A stretch of 64,000 nt of DNA from an uncultured Clostridia bacterium (GTDB lineage: Bacteria; Bacillota; Clostridia; Christensenellales; UBA1242). The DNA lies in contig CALVNT010000008.1 of assembly GCA_944349925.1 (NCBI GenBank), positions 29,750-93,749 of the forward strand, in the 5' to 3' direction. Below, piece by piece: positions 1 through 6,497 of this stretch (position 1 is its first letter; the number at the start of each line of letters is the position of its first letter). The position numbers and the translations under genes are program-made. Below the pieces are notes generated by a model. It ran no database searches. It was not told the DNA's origin and saw only the letters and a list, made by a program, of their open reading frames with translations.

Positions 1-2
1 CA

Positions 3-305
3 CCCGTATTAGTTGTAAAAAACGATGGTTCTAGACAACCTTTTGATTCAAACAAAGTTAAAAGTGGAATTATAAAAGCTTGCGAAAAACGCCCTGTATC
101 TATGAGCCAAATTGATGGCATTGTATTAGAAATTGAAAAAAAAGCTCAATCAAAACCAAATCAAGAAATTTCTTCAGCGGAAATAGGAGAAATGGTTATG
201 GACGCTTTAAAAGGATTAGACGAAGTCGCATTTGTTCGCTTTGCTTCAGTTTATCGCAAATTTGCTGATATAACATCATTTAAAAAATTACTTGAAAATA
301 TGTAA
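3..305 (+). CDS. nrdR: Transcriptional repressor NrdR, 3' part (5' end outside window)
   Basis: The open frame enters from the left edge in frame 3 and ends with TAA at 303-305. The visible 100 residues begin PVLVVKNDGSRQPFD, the typical start of the NrdR ATP-cone domain, and contain the FVRFASVYRKF segment that is characteristic of NrdR C-termini. NrdR is a nucleotide-sensing repressor of ribonucleotide reductase genes. The N-terminal zinc ribbon must lie to the left of the window. An internal ATG at 102 exists but is only a methionine inside the ATP-cone, so the gene should not be started there. The assignment rests on the ATP-cone motifs; the missing zinc ribbon is the remaining check. Confidence 0.9.
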   Translation, partial: PVLVVKNDGSRQPFDSNKVKSGIIKACEKRPVSMSQIDGIVLEIEKKAQSKPNQEISSAEIGEMVMDALKGLDEVAFVRFASVYRKFADITSFKKLLENM

Positions 306-335
306 TTTTTAAAGCTTGCAAGCATATATAAAATT

Positions 336-707
336 ATGAAAAAAATTGAATTAGCAGAGTTCTCGCTTGCAGAAATGATTTCTATAATATCAAAAAAAAG
401 CATAGTCAACATTCTAGATATGAATGATTGCCTATGTTTTTTGTTTCAAGATGGCGTAAGCGCTTATGAAATGCTAGATGCAATGGAGATTGCTAGGCCT
501 TACATTTTAAAAAAATATCCTAAATTAAAAGATTTTGAAACTTTCCAAATGCATTTTAGTGATGGAAACAACATAAAAAAGTGCAAAGAAGAAATAGACC
601 AATTTGTATTAAATAAAGAAAAAATATATGGAAAAAGTTTTATTTTAAAACCATTACCTGAAAAAGAGCGTCTGAAACTTTTAAATTTTGAAGAAGAAAA
701 TATTTAA
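336..707 (+). CDS. Hypothetical 123-residue protein
   Basis: A complete small gene 30 nt downstream of nrdR on the same strand. The product is acidic-to-neutral, predicted soluble, with no signal peptide, membrane segment or motif I recognise; it contains a hydrophobic first third (LAEMISIISKKSIVNIL) and a lysine/glutamate-rich C-terminal half that looks helical. There is no good Shine-Dalgarno sequence before the ATG, which follows an AT-rich stretch containing a short GCTTGCAAGC palindrome. Its position suggests cotranscription with nrdR, but nothing in the sequence links it functionally. It converges with the minus-strand ATPase-CYTH gene. Confidence 0.6.
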   Translation: MKKIELAEFSLAEMISIISKKSIVNILDMNDCLCFLFQDGVSAYEMLDAMEIARPYILKKYPKLKDFETFQMHFSDGNNIKKCKEEIDQFVLNKEKIYGKSFILKPLPEKERLKLLNFEEENI

Positions 708-744
708 ACTTTAAGTAAATAACACTCTTATTAAATTTTATTCT

Positions 745-1782
745 TTATTTTTCATTTGCAATATCAGAAAATGATGTGTTTTGCAAATTTATGTTTTTGT
801 ATTTTTTGCTTTTAGTAACATCTCTGCCAAACCAAGAAGGCTCTTTAAACTTTTTTGCTTCTGCTAAAGAAGAAAATTCTACTTCAACTGTTCTAAGCCC
901 TTTCAATTTTCCAAGATAAAAGTCAATTTCTGCCGTTTTGTTTGCTAAAGGATAATAAAATCGCACTTTTTTAATAATATCATCACTTGCTTTTTTTAAA
1001 AGAGATTGATATTCTTCCTCTGAAATTTCATATTCAAATTCTTGTCTTTCTATACCCGAGCCAAATTTTTCTGTAATATAAAACTTTTTGTGATTGATAT
1101 CTCGAACGCGATATTCTTTTTCATTCGAATTAAGATAAAATTGAGTAATAAAATCTTTTTTGCAATCTTTTAAACCTTTGGGCATTGATTTTAAAATAAA
1201 CTTGCGTTCAATTTCATTTCCGTCTTTTTTTAGTTTTTCATTATTTTTTATTCTTTCTACAATTTTATTTACAATTATTTCGCAACAGTCTTGACTAGAA
1301 GAGAGCGTTTGAAAATCAATAGGTAAACTAGACATCAATGCTTGCAAAACTTTTTCTTCCTTTTTTGCCTGCTCTTCATTTTGATAACGCCCTTCTTGCT
1401 TATATTCATGGTCTCTTTTTATGAAAAAGTTTAAATTGTCAAAAGTTGAATAACAGTATAAAACAATATCATTGAATGTTTTGTTTGGAATTTGATTAAA
1501 GTTCCCCTTACTATTGTAGAAAATACTAAGTAAAATTGGTGAATCGGTTACAATTATTTTCACCTTATCTCTTATACTGTCCAAATTGTAATATTGATTA
1601 GCAAATATGTAAAGCTGATTATTTAATTTCTTAAAATTTTCTTCATACACAATTTGCTTGGCAAACTCTGGTACATACTCACAATTATACCCTTTCATTT
1701 TTAAACTAGCAAAAACTCTAGTGGCTAGCGTCGACTTGCCCGAGCCTGCCGCTCCTAATAAATTTACAACAATAGTTTTCAT
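745..1782 (-). CDS. P-loop ATPase (AAA_28/NadR-kinase-like) fused to a CYTH domain
   Basis: 345 residues in two modules. Residues 1-185 form a nucleotide kinase-like P-loop domain with Walker A GAAGSGKST at 10-18 and a Walker B-like strand IIVTDSP around 76-82; this fold group (AAA_28) includes the ribosylnicotinamide kinase domain of NadR. Residues 188-330 are a CYTH domain: the signature EIERK at 190-194, the basic strand EYRVRD at 223-228, ITEK at 236-239 and the acidic strands AEIDFYLG and VEVEF near 284-303, which in CYTH enzymes line a tunnel that binds triphosphate and divalent metal. The SD AAGGAGGAG precedes the ATG. The palindrome at 1802-1818, also found before the neighbouring NrtR-like gene, suggests control by that regulator, hence a possible role in pyridine-nucleotide or triphosphate metabolism (inference). 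The domain order resembles that of the eukaryotic protein TTD14. Confidence 0.8.
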   Translation of the reverse strand: MKTIVVNLLGAAGSGKSTLATRVFASLKMKGYNCEYVPEFAKQIVYEENFKKLNNQLYIFANQYYNLDSIRDKVKIIVTDSPILLSIFYNSKGNFNQIPNKTFNDIVLYCYSTFDNLNFFIKRDHEYKQEGRYQNEEQAKKEEKVLQALMSSLPIDFQTLSSSQDCCEIIVNKIVERIKNNEKLKKDGNEIERKFILKSMPKGLKDCKKDFITQFYLNSNEKEYRVRDINHKKFYITEKFGSGIERQEFEYEISEEEYQSLLKKASDDIIKKVRFYYPLANKTAEIDFYLGKLKGLRTVEVEFSSLAEAKKFKEPSWFGRDVTKSKKYKNINLQNTSFSDIANEK

Positions 1783-1801
1783 AAAATCTCCTCCTTAAGT
1801 T

Positions 1802-1818
1802 TGCGTATTTTGTACGCA
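1802..1818. promoter_or_regulatory. Operator-like palindrome upstream of the ATPase-CYTH gene
   Basis: TGCGTATTTTGTACGCA has 6-bp perfect arms (TGCGTA/TACGCA) around a 5-bp centre and lies 20-36 nt before the ATG of the ATPase-CYTH gene. Its reverse complement matches the site at 2541-2557, before the NrtR-like gene, at 16 of 17 positions. Two near-identical sites in front of a regulator and its neighbour are what an autoregulated local repressor would produce. Binding by the neighbouring regulator is inferred. Confidence 0.65.
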
Positions 1819-1835
1819 TTTATATTGATATATAA

Positions 1836-1853
1836 AAAGGGATAAAACCCTTT
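1836..1853 (-). terminator. Weak intrinsic terminator after the NrtR-like gene
   Basis: AAAGGG/CCCTTT stem of 6 bp with a 6-nt loop, read on the minus strand just after the stop codon of the Nudix/winged-helix gene and followed by a short T-rich stretch. The stem is short, so partial read-through into the ATPase-CYTH gene is likely. Confidence 0.45.
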
Positions 1854-1864
1854 AATATCTAAAC

Positions 1865-2515
1865 TTAATCTGCAAACATGTAAAGTTTAGAAGGTTTTTT
1901 CCCGTTTGCACTTTCAATTTTGCCGGTATCAATAATAATATTTTTTTGTAAAAGCCTTTTTCTAAAATTACGCCTATCAACATGTTTGTTTAAAATGCTT
2001 TCGTAAGCCTTATGTAAGGAAGGCAAAGTAAAATACTTTGGAAATAAATCTTTTAAAATATTAGTGTCAAAAATTTGTCCTTTTAGAAATTCGATAGCAT
2101 CACCAAGAATTTCTTGATGGTCGTAACCCAAATTAGGAATTCTATCAATCAAAAACCAATCAGCATCTTGCGTTTTAGTTGTTTCTTTTAAGAATTTTAC
2201 TCTATTTGCATCAATAACTCCAATATAAGCAATAGCAATCATTCTGCACACAGGACTTCTGTCTGGCTTAGAATAAACATTAAACATTTTAAATTTAATA
2301 TTTTTAAGACCTGCTTTTTCCAGCATTTCTCTTTTCATTGCACTATCAACATCTTCGTTGTTATAGCACGCCCCGCCAAGTAAAATCCATTTGTCTTTAA
2401 AAGGTTGATTTTTTCTTTTGATAAGAAAAACTTTAACTTTTCCCTCTTCCGCAGTAAAAAGCGCAAGCACGACATGAATACCTTGATTTTTATAAAGCGG
2501 ATTTTTGATATCCAT
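1865..2515 (-). CDS. NrtR-type regulator: degenerate Nudix domain plus winged helix
   Basis: 216 residues. Residues 10-140 are a Nudix fold and residues 150-216 look like the winged-helix domain of NrtR regulators (TLPSLHKAYESIL, then the basic RRNFRKRLLQKN segment). The Nudix box at 48-70 keeps G48, E54, R62, E63, E66 and G69, but the second glutamate of the EE pair is replaced by K67. That residue is a main metal ligand in MutT-type enzymes, so hydrolysis is probably impaired and the domain more likely senses a ligand, as Nudix domains of NrtR regulators do (ADP-ribose or related NAD metabolites in studied cases). SD AAGGAG precedes the ATG. The operator-like sequence at 2541-2557 lies 26-42 nt upstream, suggesting autoregulation, and is shared with the ATPase-CYTH gene downstream. 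A true Nudix hydrolase with an accessory C-terminus is the alternative. Confidence 0.75.
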   Translation of the reverse strand: MDIKNPLYKNQGIHVVLALFTAEEGKVKVFLIKRKNQPFKDKWILLGGACYNNEDVDSAMKREMLEKAGLKNIKFKMFNVYSKPDRSPVCRMIAIAYIGVIDANRVKFLKETTKTQDADWFLIDRIPNLGYDHQEILGDAIEFLKGQIFDTNILKDLFPKYFTLPSLHKAYESILNKHVDRRNFRKRLLQKNIIIDTGKIESANGKKPSKLYMFAD

Positions 2516-2540
2516 TTAAACTCCTTACTTTTTTATTATA

Positions 2541-2557
2541 TGCGTACAAAATACACA
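2541..2557. promoter_or_regulatory. Operator-like site upstream of the NrtR-like gene
   Basis: TGCGTACAAAATACACA, differing at one position from the perfect palindrome version (reverse complement of 1802-1818). It sits directly upstream of the SD of the Nudix/winged-helix gene, as expected for autoregulation. Confidence 0.6.
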
Positions 2558-2572
2558 AGTCAAGCAATTTAA

Positions 2573-2604
2573 AAAAAATTTATAGATTTCTCTATAAATT
2601 TTTT
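2573..2604 (-). terminator. Intrinsic terminator after the LRR surface-protein gene
   Basis: A 14-bp stem (AAAAAATTTATAGA with TCTATAAATTTTTT) and a TTTC loop; on the minus strand it is flanked by a long T tract. It ends transcription of the gene at 2616-4283 before the NrtR-like gene. Confidence 0.8.
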
Positions 2605-2615
2605 TGTGCAATTAA

Positions 2616-4283
2616 TTAAACTTTTTGCCAGAAATACCACAAGTAATTATCTTTTAAATACCCTGCCGTAGTAGATGTGTTTTTTAAATTTTCTGAATCA
2701 ATATTTATCACATCGATTGAAAAATCTTCTCTTACAGATACCTGCCAACCTTCAGTATCTTCAAATACAACATTTGCGAGTCCACTGCAGCTATCAAAAG
2801 CATATGCACCAATACTTACAATACTAGTTGGTATTGTTATCTGTGTTAAAGCACTACATTCTCTAAACGCAGATTGACCAATATTAATAACATTATCACC
2901 TAAATCTACATTTTGTAAATTAGAACATTGCGTAAATGCATACTCGCCTATTTGTTTAGTGCCTTGAATAGTTATTTTATTTAGTGTGTTATTAACGGCA
3001 AAGGATATATCTAAAATTAAAATTGAATCAGGAATAGTTATTTCAGTTACTTTATCTGCAAAAACTGTATCACCCGACACAGAATCAAAAGTTCTTTCAA
3101 CTCCTATTACTTTTATTATTTTAGAATCAAATTCAAAACTAGTTGGTAATGTTATAATTTGGCTTTCTCCTATGTATTGTTTTATAAATGCTACATTTGC
3201 ATCAGAATAATAAGTATATTTATAATCGCTCACTGTGACTTCTTGTATATTATCTTTATTTATAAAAATAATTCTGTAATTAGGATCGGCTTCATAATTA
3301 ATTTGTAAATTTACAACACCATTTTCTATTTCATCAAACTTATTTTCTGCAAAGTCTAAATCGTTTTGTGTATATTTACTACTACTTCCCATTATAGATA
3401 AAATTTCAGATTTATACTCTAAAACTTCTGTTAGAGTTGCATTATCTAACAAAAAATTAGATTGTAATTCATTAAGTTTTTCTTGACTTAATGAAGTACT
3501 TAAACTACCATCATTAAGTTCAAAAGCAAAATTATAGAGTTGATGACTGACGCTGTTGACGTACTCTACATGATTTGTTTCTAAGTTTTCATAACCTAAT
3601 AGTAAGCACCCTTCTTTAGGTTTAGCAACAACATCTATGGTTTTATCTATATCATTTATTGTATATTCTATTGTTCCCAAACTTTCATTATTCGAAACAA
3701 CTGGATCAGGCGCAACATAACTTTCATCACTTAAATCAATTGTGTAACCAAATTGTACTCCACTTACCGGTTGATTTTTATCGGCTACTGAAAAAGTTAT
3801 TTTAAAAGTTGTTGTGCTTTCACTTTCTGTCGTGCTTTTTGGCAAAGCATATGTAGAACCCGCTGTATATTGTCCATCATCTCTTGTTATTGTCTTGTCT
3901 ACATTTTCTATAGTTTGATAGTTATCTAAAATCTTAACATTTACCGCATTTTCTTTACTAAGATTTGTAATTTTGATAGCAATAACTATGTCAAATACTT
4001 CGTCATCATTTCTGCCAAATGTTAAAGCCTTGTTTTTCCATGTTTCAACATCTCCACTTGACTCACCATCATTCGCGGAAAATATCAAAGTATCTAAAGT
4101 TTGTGGCTCGCTTGTTCCTGTTATTGATCCTTCAATTTTTACATTAACATCGTTTGCGTCAAAAGTTAAACTTCCTCCCATTTCTATTTTTACGCTTTGC
4201 GCTGCCCATACTCCTATTATTAGCAAAGCAAGCACTAAACAAAATGCAGAAATACTAGCAACCATTTTACTTCGAAGTGTCAT
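2616..4283 (-). CDS. Secreted surface protein with C-terminal BspA-type leucine-rich repeats
   Basis: 555 residues. The N-terminus MTLRSKMVASISAFCLVLALLII is a signal peptide or signal anchor (hydrophobic residues 8-28), followed by a beta-rich region (about 30-190) and a middle region of unknown fold. Residues about 385-510 carry at least four BspA-like LRR units with the spacing ITIPDSI...L, IGEYAFTQCSNLQNVDLGDNV, IGQSAFRECSALTQITIPTSI and IGAYAFDSCSGLANVVF, a family common in host-associated bacteria and used in adhesion. There is no LPXTG motif and no lipobox, so it is released or kept by the N-terminal segment. SD GGAGG lies 9 nt before the ATG. The promoter at 4352-4379 contains a G9 homopolymer in its spacer, so expression may switch by slippage. 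A dedicated terminator lies at 2573-2604, so it forms its own unit. Confidence 0.85.
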   Translation of the reverse strand: MTLRSKMVASISAFCLVLALLIIGVWAAQSVKIEMGGSLTFDANDVNVKIEGSITGTSEPQTLDTLIFSANDGESSGDVETWKNKALTFGRNDDEVFDIVIAIKITNLSKENAVNVKILDNYQTIENVDKTITRDDGQYTAGSTYALPKSTTESESTTTFKITFSVADKNQPVSGVQFGYTIDLSDESYVAPDPVVSNNESLGTIEYTINDIDKTIDVVAKPKEGCLLLGYENLETNHVEYVNSVSHQLYNFAFELNDGSLSTSLSQEKLNELQSNFLLDNATLTEVLEYKSEILSIMGSSSKYTQNDLDFAENKFDEIENGVVNLQINYEADPNYRIIFINKDNIQEVTVSDYKYTYYSDANVAFIKQYIGESQIITLPTSFEFDSKIIKVIGVERTFDSVSGDTVFADKVTEITIPDSILILDISFAVNNTLNKITIQGTKQIGEYAFTQCSNLQNVDLGDNVINIGQSAFRECSALTQITIPTSIVSIGAYAFDSCSGLANVVFEDTEGWQVSVREDFSIDVINIDSENLKNTSTTAGYLKDNYLWYFWQKV

Positions 4284-4351
4284 TTGTTTTTCCCTCCTAT
4301 TTTTTTACAAAATTCAACTTCTTTCTAGTTATTATTTTTATCAGTCAATCA

Positions 4352-4379
4352 ATTATACCCCCCCCCGCAATTTTGTCAA
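4352..4379 (-). promoter_or_regulatory. SigmaA-type promoter with a G9 homopolymer spacer
   Basis: On the minus strand: TTGACA (4379-4374), a 16-nt spacer AAATTGC plus nine Gs (4373-4358), then TATAAT (4357-4352). Both hexamers match the consensus exactly and the LRR gene starts about 70 nt downstream. A 9-base G:C run is exceptional in this AT-rich sequence, and its position inside the spacer means that gain or loss of one G would shift the -35/-10 distance between 15, 16 and 17. A sequence matching the Spo0A box, TGTCGAA (minus strand, 4391-4385), lies 5 nt upstream of the -35. Confidence 0.8.
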
Positions 4380-4489
4380 ATATTTTCGACATTTTTCTAA
4401 ATTTTTATTAAAATACTTATTTTTGAAAACTTTTTTACAAAATACAAATGCATAATGATGAATTTAAATTTAATTAAAACTATAGTATT

Positions 4490-4527
4490 TTAAATAAAAA
4501 ACTCTAACAGTTTATTTGTTAGAGTTT
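4490..4527 (-). terminator. Intrinsic terminator after the ylmC-like gene
   Basis: A 10-bp perfect stem (AAACTCTAAC/GTTAGAGTTT at 4499-4508 and 4518-4527) with a 9-nt loop, followed on the minus strand by TTTTTATTT. A further partial copy of the right arm lies at about 4529-4537. It closes the long division/sporulation operon. Confidence 0.85.
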
Positions 4528-4576
4528 TGTTAGAGTTATATCCAAAATTTATTTACGATTTTTCCATCACTAAATT

Positions 4577-4858
4577 TTATTTTTTTTGCAAAACTGAATA
4601 AGGATTTTCGGGAACACCTTGCCCTTGAACTTCAACCAAAATGGCGTCTTCACCTATTTTCACTATACAACCAAAAGGGATAAAAAGCTGATTGGTGTTT
4701 TTAAAAACATTCCAGCCCGATCTTTCGCCCGGCACTAAAATGCCCAGCACTCTTGCCGTAGACAAATCAAAAATAATATCTAGAATATGACCTAATTTGC
4801 GCCCATCGAGCACATTTACCACTTCTTTGCATCTTAATTCTAAAAATGAACTTTCCAT
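4577..4858 (-). CDS. YlmC/YmxH-family PRC-barrel sporulation protein
   Basis: 93 residues with the PRC-barrel pattern of the YlmC/YmxH family: LRCKEVVNVLDGRKLGHILDIIFDL followed by RVLGILVPG and the IPFGCIVKIGEDAILVEV strand pair. These small cytoplasmic proteins are widespread in spore formers, and a ylmC-type gene often follows sigG; the molecular role is not established. It is the last gene of the spoIIGA-sigE-sigG run, 36 nt after sigG, and is followed by a strong terminator. The length agrees with the family. Confidence 0.85.
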   Translation of the reverse strand: MESSFLELRCKEVVNVLDGRKLGHILDIIFDLSTARVLGILVPGERSGWNVFKNTNQLFIPFGCIVKIGEDAILVEVQGQGVPENPYSVLQKK

Positions 4859-4894
4859 TACTCATGATATATGTCGAATTTTTAAAAAAAATGA

Positions 4895-5668
4895 CTAAAC
4901 TAAATATTCTTTTATAGATTTTAATGCATTTTTTTCCAGTCTAGACACTTGCGCTTGGCTTATACCAATTTCTTCGCTAACTTCCGTTTGTGTCTTGCCT
5001 ACATAATATCGCATAAGCAAAATTTCTTTTTCTCGTGGAGACAAAGTCTTTATTGCATCTTTTATCGAAATATTTTCGTTTATATTTTCGTCAGTGTTTT
5101 TGTTGTCCGCAATTTGGTCAAGTAAAGCTATGGTATCACTTCCTTCATTATAAATTGGATCACTTAGCGAAAGAGTATCACTAATTGCATCTAATGCAAA
5201 AGTTACAACTTTTGCTGGCATATTTATCTTTTGAGCAATTTCTTCTACTGTTGGCTCTGCGAAGGAAGTTTTAGCCAGTTCCTCTTTAGCTTGCATAGCA
5301 CGATAGGCAATATCGCGAAGCGAGCGACTTACCCTAATAGAATTATTATCTCTTAGATATCTTCTAATTTCTCCAACTATCATGGGTACAGCATAAGTTG
5401 AAAAGCGAACATTTAAAGATTCGTCGAAATTATCAATGGCTTTTAAAAGACCTACACAACCGACTTGAAACATATCGTCAGCCTTGTCTCCTTTAGCATT
5501 AAATCTATGCACAACACTAAGCACAAGCCTTAAGTTTGCAACTACAAACTGATCTCGCGCATGAGGATCACCCATTTTGACTTTTTTTATAAGTTGTAAA
5601 ATATCATTATTTGACAATTTTGGCAATTTTGCGGTATCTACACCAGCGATTGAAACTTTAGAAGACAT
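4895..5668 (-). CDS. sigG: RNA polymerase sporulation sigma factor SigmaG
   Basis: 257 residues. The N-terminus contains GVDTAKLPKLSNNDILQLI, the short conserved leader typical of SigmaG rather than SigmaF. Regions 2.1-2.4 run from RDQFVVANLRLVLSVVHRF through DMFQVGCVGLLKAIDNFD to RFSTYAVPMIVGEIRRYLRD, and region 4.2 ends in SPREKEILLMRYYVGKTQTEVSEEIGISQAQVSRLEKNAL, the -35 recognition helix-turn-helix. SigmaG directs late forespore transcription, including germination and spore-protection genes. The SD AAGGAG lies inside a 7-bp hairpin at 5670-5688 that ends 1 nt before the ATG, which may hold translation down. The gene follows sigE after 99 nt, the classical order spoIIGA-sigE-sigG. Confidence 0.95.
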   Translation of the reverse strand: MSSKVSIAGVDTAKLPKLSNNDILQLIKKVKMGDPHARDQFVVANLRLVLSVVHRFNAKGDKADDMFQVGCVGLLKAIDNFDESLNVRFSTYAVPMIVGEIRRYLRDNNSIRVSRSLRDIAYRAMQAKEELAKTSFAEPTVEEIAQKINMPAKVVTFALDAISDTLSLSDPIYNEGSDTIALLDQIADNKNTDENINENISIKDAIKTLSPREKEILLMRYYVGKTQTEVSEEIGISQAQVSRLEKNALKSIKEYLV

Positions 5669-5669
5669 A

Positions 5670-5688
5670 ATCTCTCCTTTCGAGAGAT
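5670..5688 (-). promoter_or_regulatory. Hairpin masking the sigG Shine-Dalgarno sequence
   Basis: Minus-strand RNA reads ATCTCTC, GAAAG, GAGAGAT: a perfect 7-bp stem with a 5-nt loop. The SD (AAGGAGAG) occupies the 3' side of loop and stem, and the ATG begins 1 nt after the stem. Translation of sigG is known to be tuned down in Bacillus subtilis, and an equivalent arrangement here is an inference from this structure. Confidence 0.7.
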
Positions 5689-5767
5689 ATCTTTAACATT
5701 AAAAAATTTATTATTCAAAAAAGTCAAAAAATTATAAAAAAACAAAAAATTCGAGCAAAAATTACGA

Positions 5768-6496
5768 TTAAAACATAGTTTTCTCTAGTTCATATCTCAT
5801 ATCTTTTAAAATTCTTTTTTCTAAACGCGAAATATAACTTTGACTTATACCAAGTTTATCTGCAACTTCGCGTTGAGTCAGTTCATCTTGCCCCATAAGA
5901 CCATATCGCAAAATCATTATTTCTTGCTCCCTTTTGTCAAGTTTGGCGATGAGTTGATGTAGGATAGTCCTGTCTGCAGGCTCATCAACTGCTTGAGCAA
6001 CAACATCTTCATCACTTGGCAAAATGTCGGACAAAACAAGTTGATTGCCGTCAAAATCTTCACTCAAAGGTTTATCAAGGCTAATATCGTTTTTAATTTT
6101 GCTTGTTTTACGAATCTGCATTAAAATTTCATTTTCTATACATCTCGATGCATAAGTGGCAAGTCTTATATTTTTGTCAAGTTTGAAAGTTTTAACCGCT
6201 TTAATAAGTCCAACCGCACCAATGGAAATTAAATCTTCATACTCAATCTTACTAGATTCAAATTTTTTGGCTATAAATGCCACCAGCCTCAAATTATGTT
6301 CTATAAGTTTTGACAAAGCTTCTTGAGAGCCAGCTTCTTTTTGTGCCAAAAGTTCATTTTCCTCTTCAGTAGAAAGAGTTGGCAAAAACTCTTCATTGCC
6401 ACAAATGTAACAAACAATTTGTTTAGACCATAAATAATCTCTTTTATGAAAAAGTTTAAATAAAAACATTTTGATTTTGAAAATAATTCTTTTCAT
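5768..6496 (-). CDS. sigE: RNA polymerase sporulation sigma factor SigmaE precursor
   Basis: 242 residues from the ATG at 6496, which has a GGAGG SD 6 nt upstream; a TTG four codons earlier (6508) would place the SD inside the gene and is rejected. The first ~35 residues are a hydrophobic/basic pro-sequence (MKRIIFKIKMFLFKLFHKRDYLWSK) ending in VCYICGNEE, which corresponds to the YYIGGSE region where SpoIIGA cuts B. subtilis pro-SigmaE. Region 2 contains EYEDLISIGAVGLIKAVKTF and RLATYASRCIENEILM, and region 4 LGISQSYISRLEKRI. SigmaE is the first mother-cell sigma factor. The gene begins 1 nt after the spoIIGA stop, so protease and substrate are translationally coupled. The alternative SigmaK is ruled out by the spoIIGA neighbour. 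Confidence 0.95.
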   Translation of the reverse strand: MKRIIFKIKMFLFKLFHKRDYLWSKQIVCYICGNEEFLPTLSTEEENELLAQKEAGSQEALSKLIEHNLRLVAFIAKKFESSKIEYEDLISIGAVGLIKAVKTFKLDKNIRLATYASRCIENEILMQIRKTSKIKNDISLDKPLSEDFDGNQLVLSDILPSDEDVVAQAVDEPADRTILHQLIAKLDKREQEIMILRYGLMGQDELTQREVADKLGISQSYISRLEKRILKDMRYELEKTMF

Positions 6497-6497
6497 T

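Noticed and set aside
4872-4878. Spo0A-box match TGTCGAA between sigG and the ylmC-like gene
   Set aside because: No promoter is visible beside it and several such 7-mers are expected by chance; another at 16610-16616 is likewise isolated.
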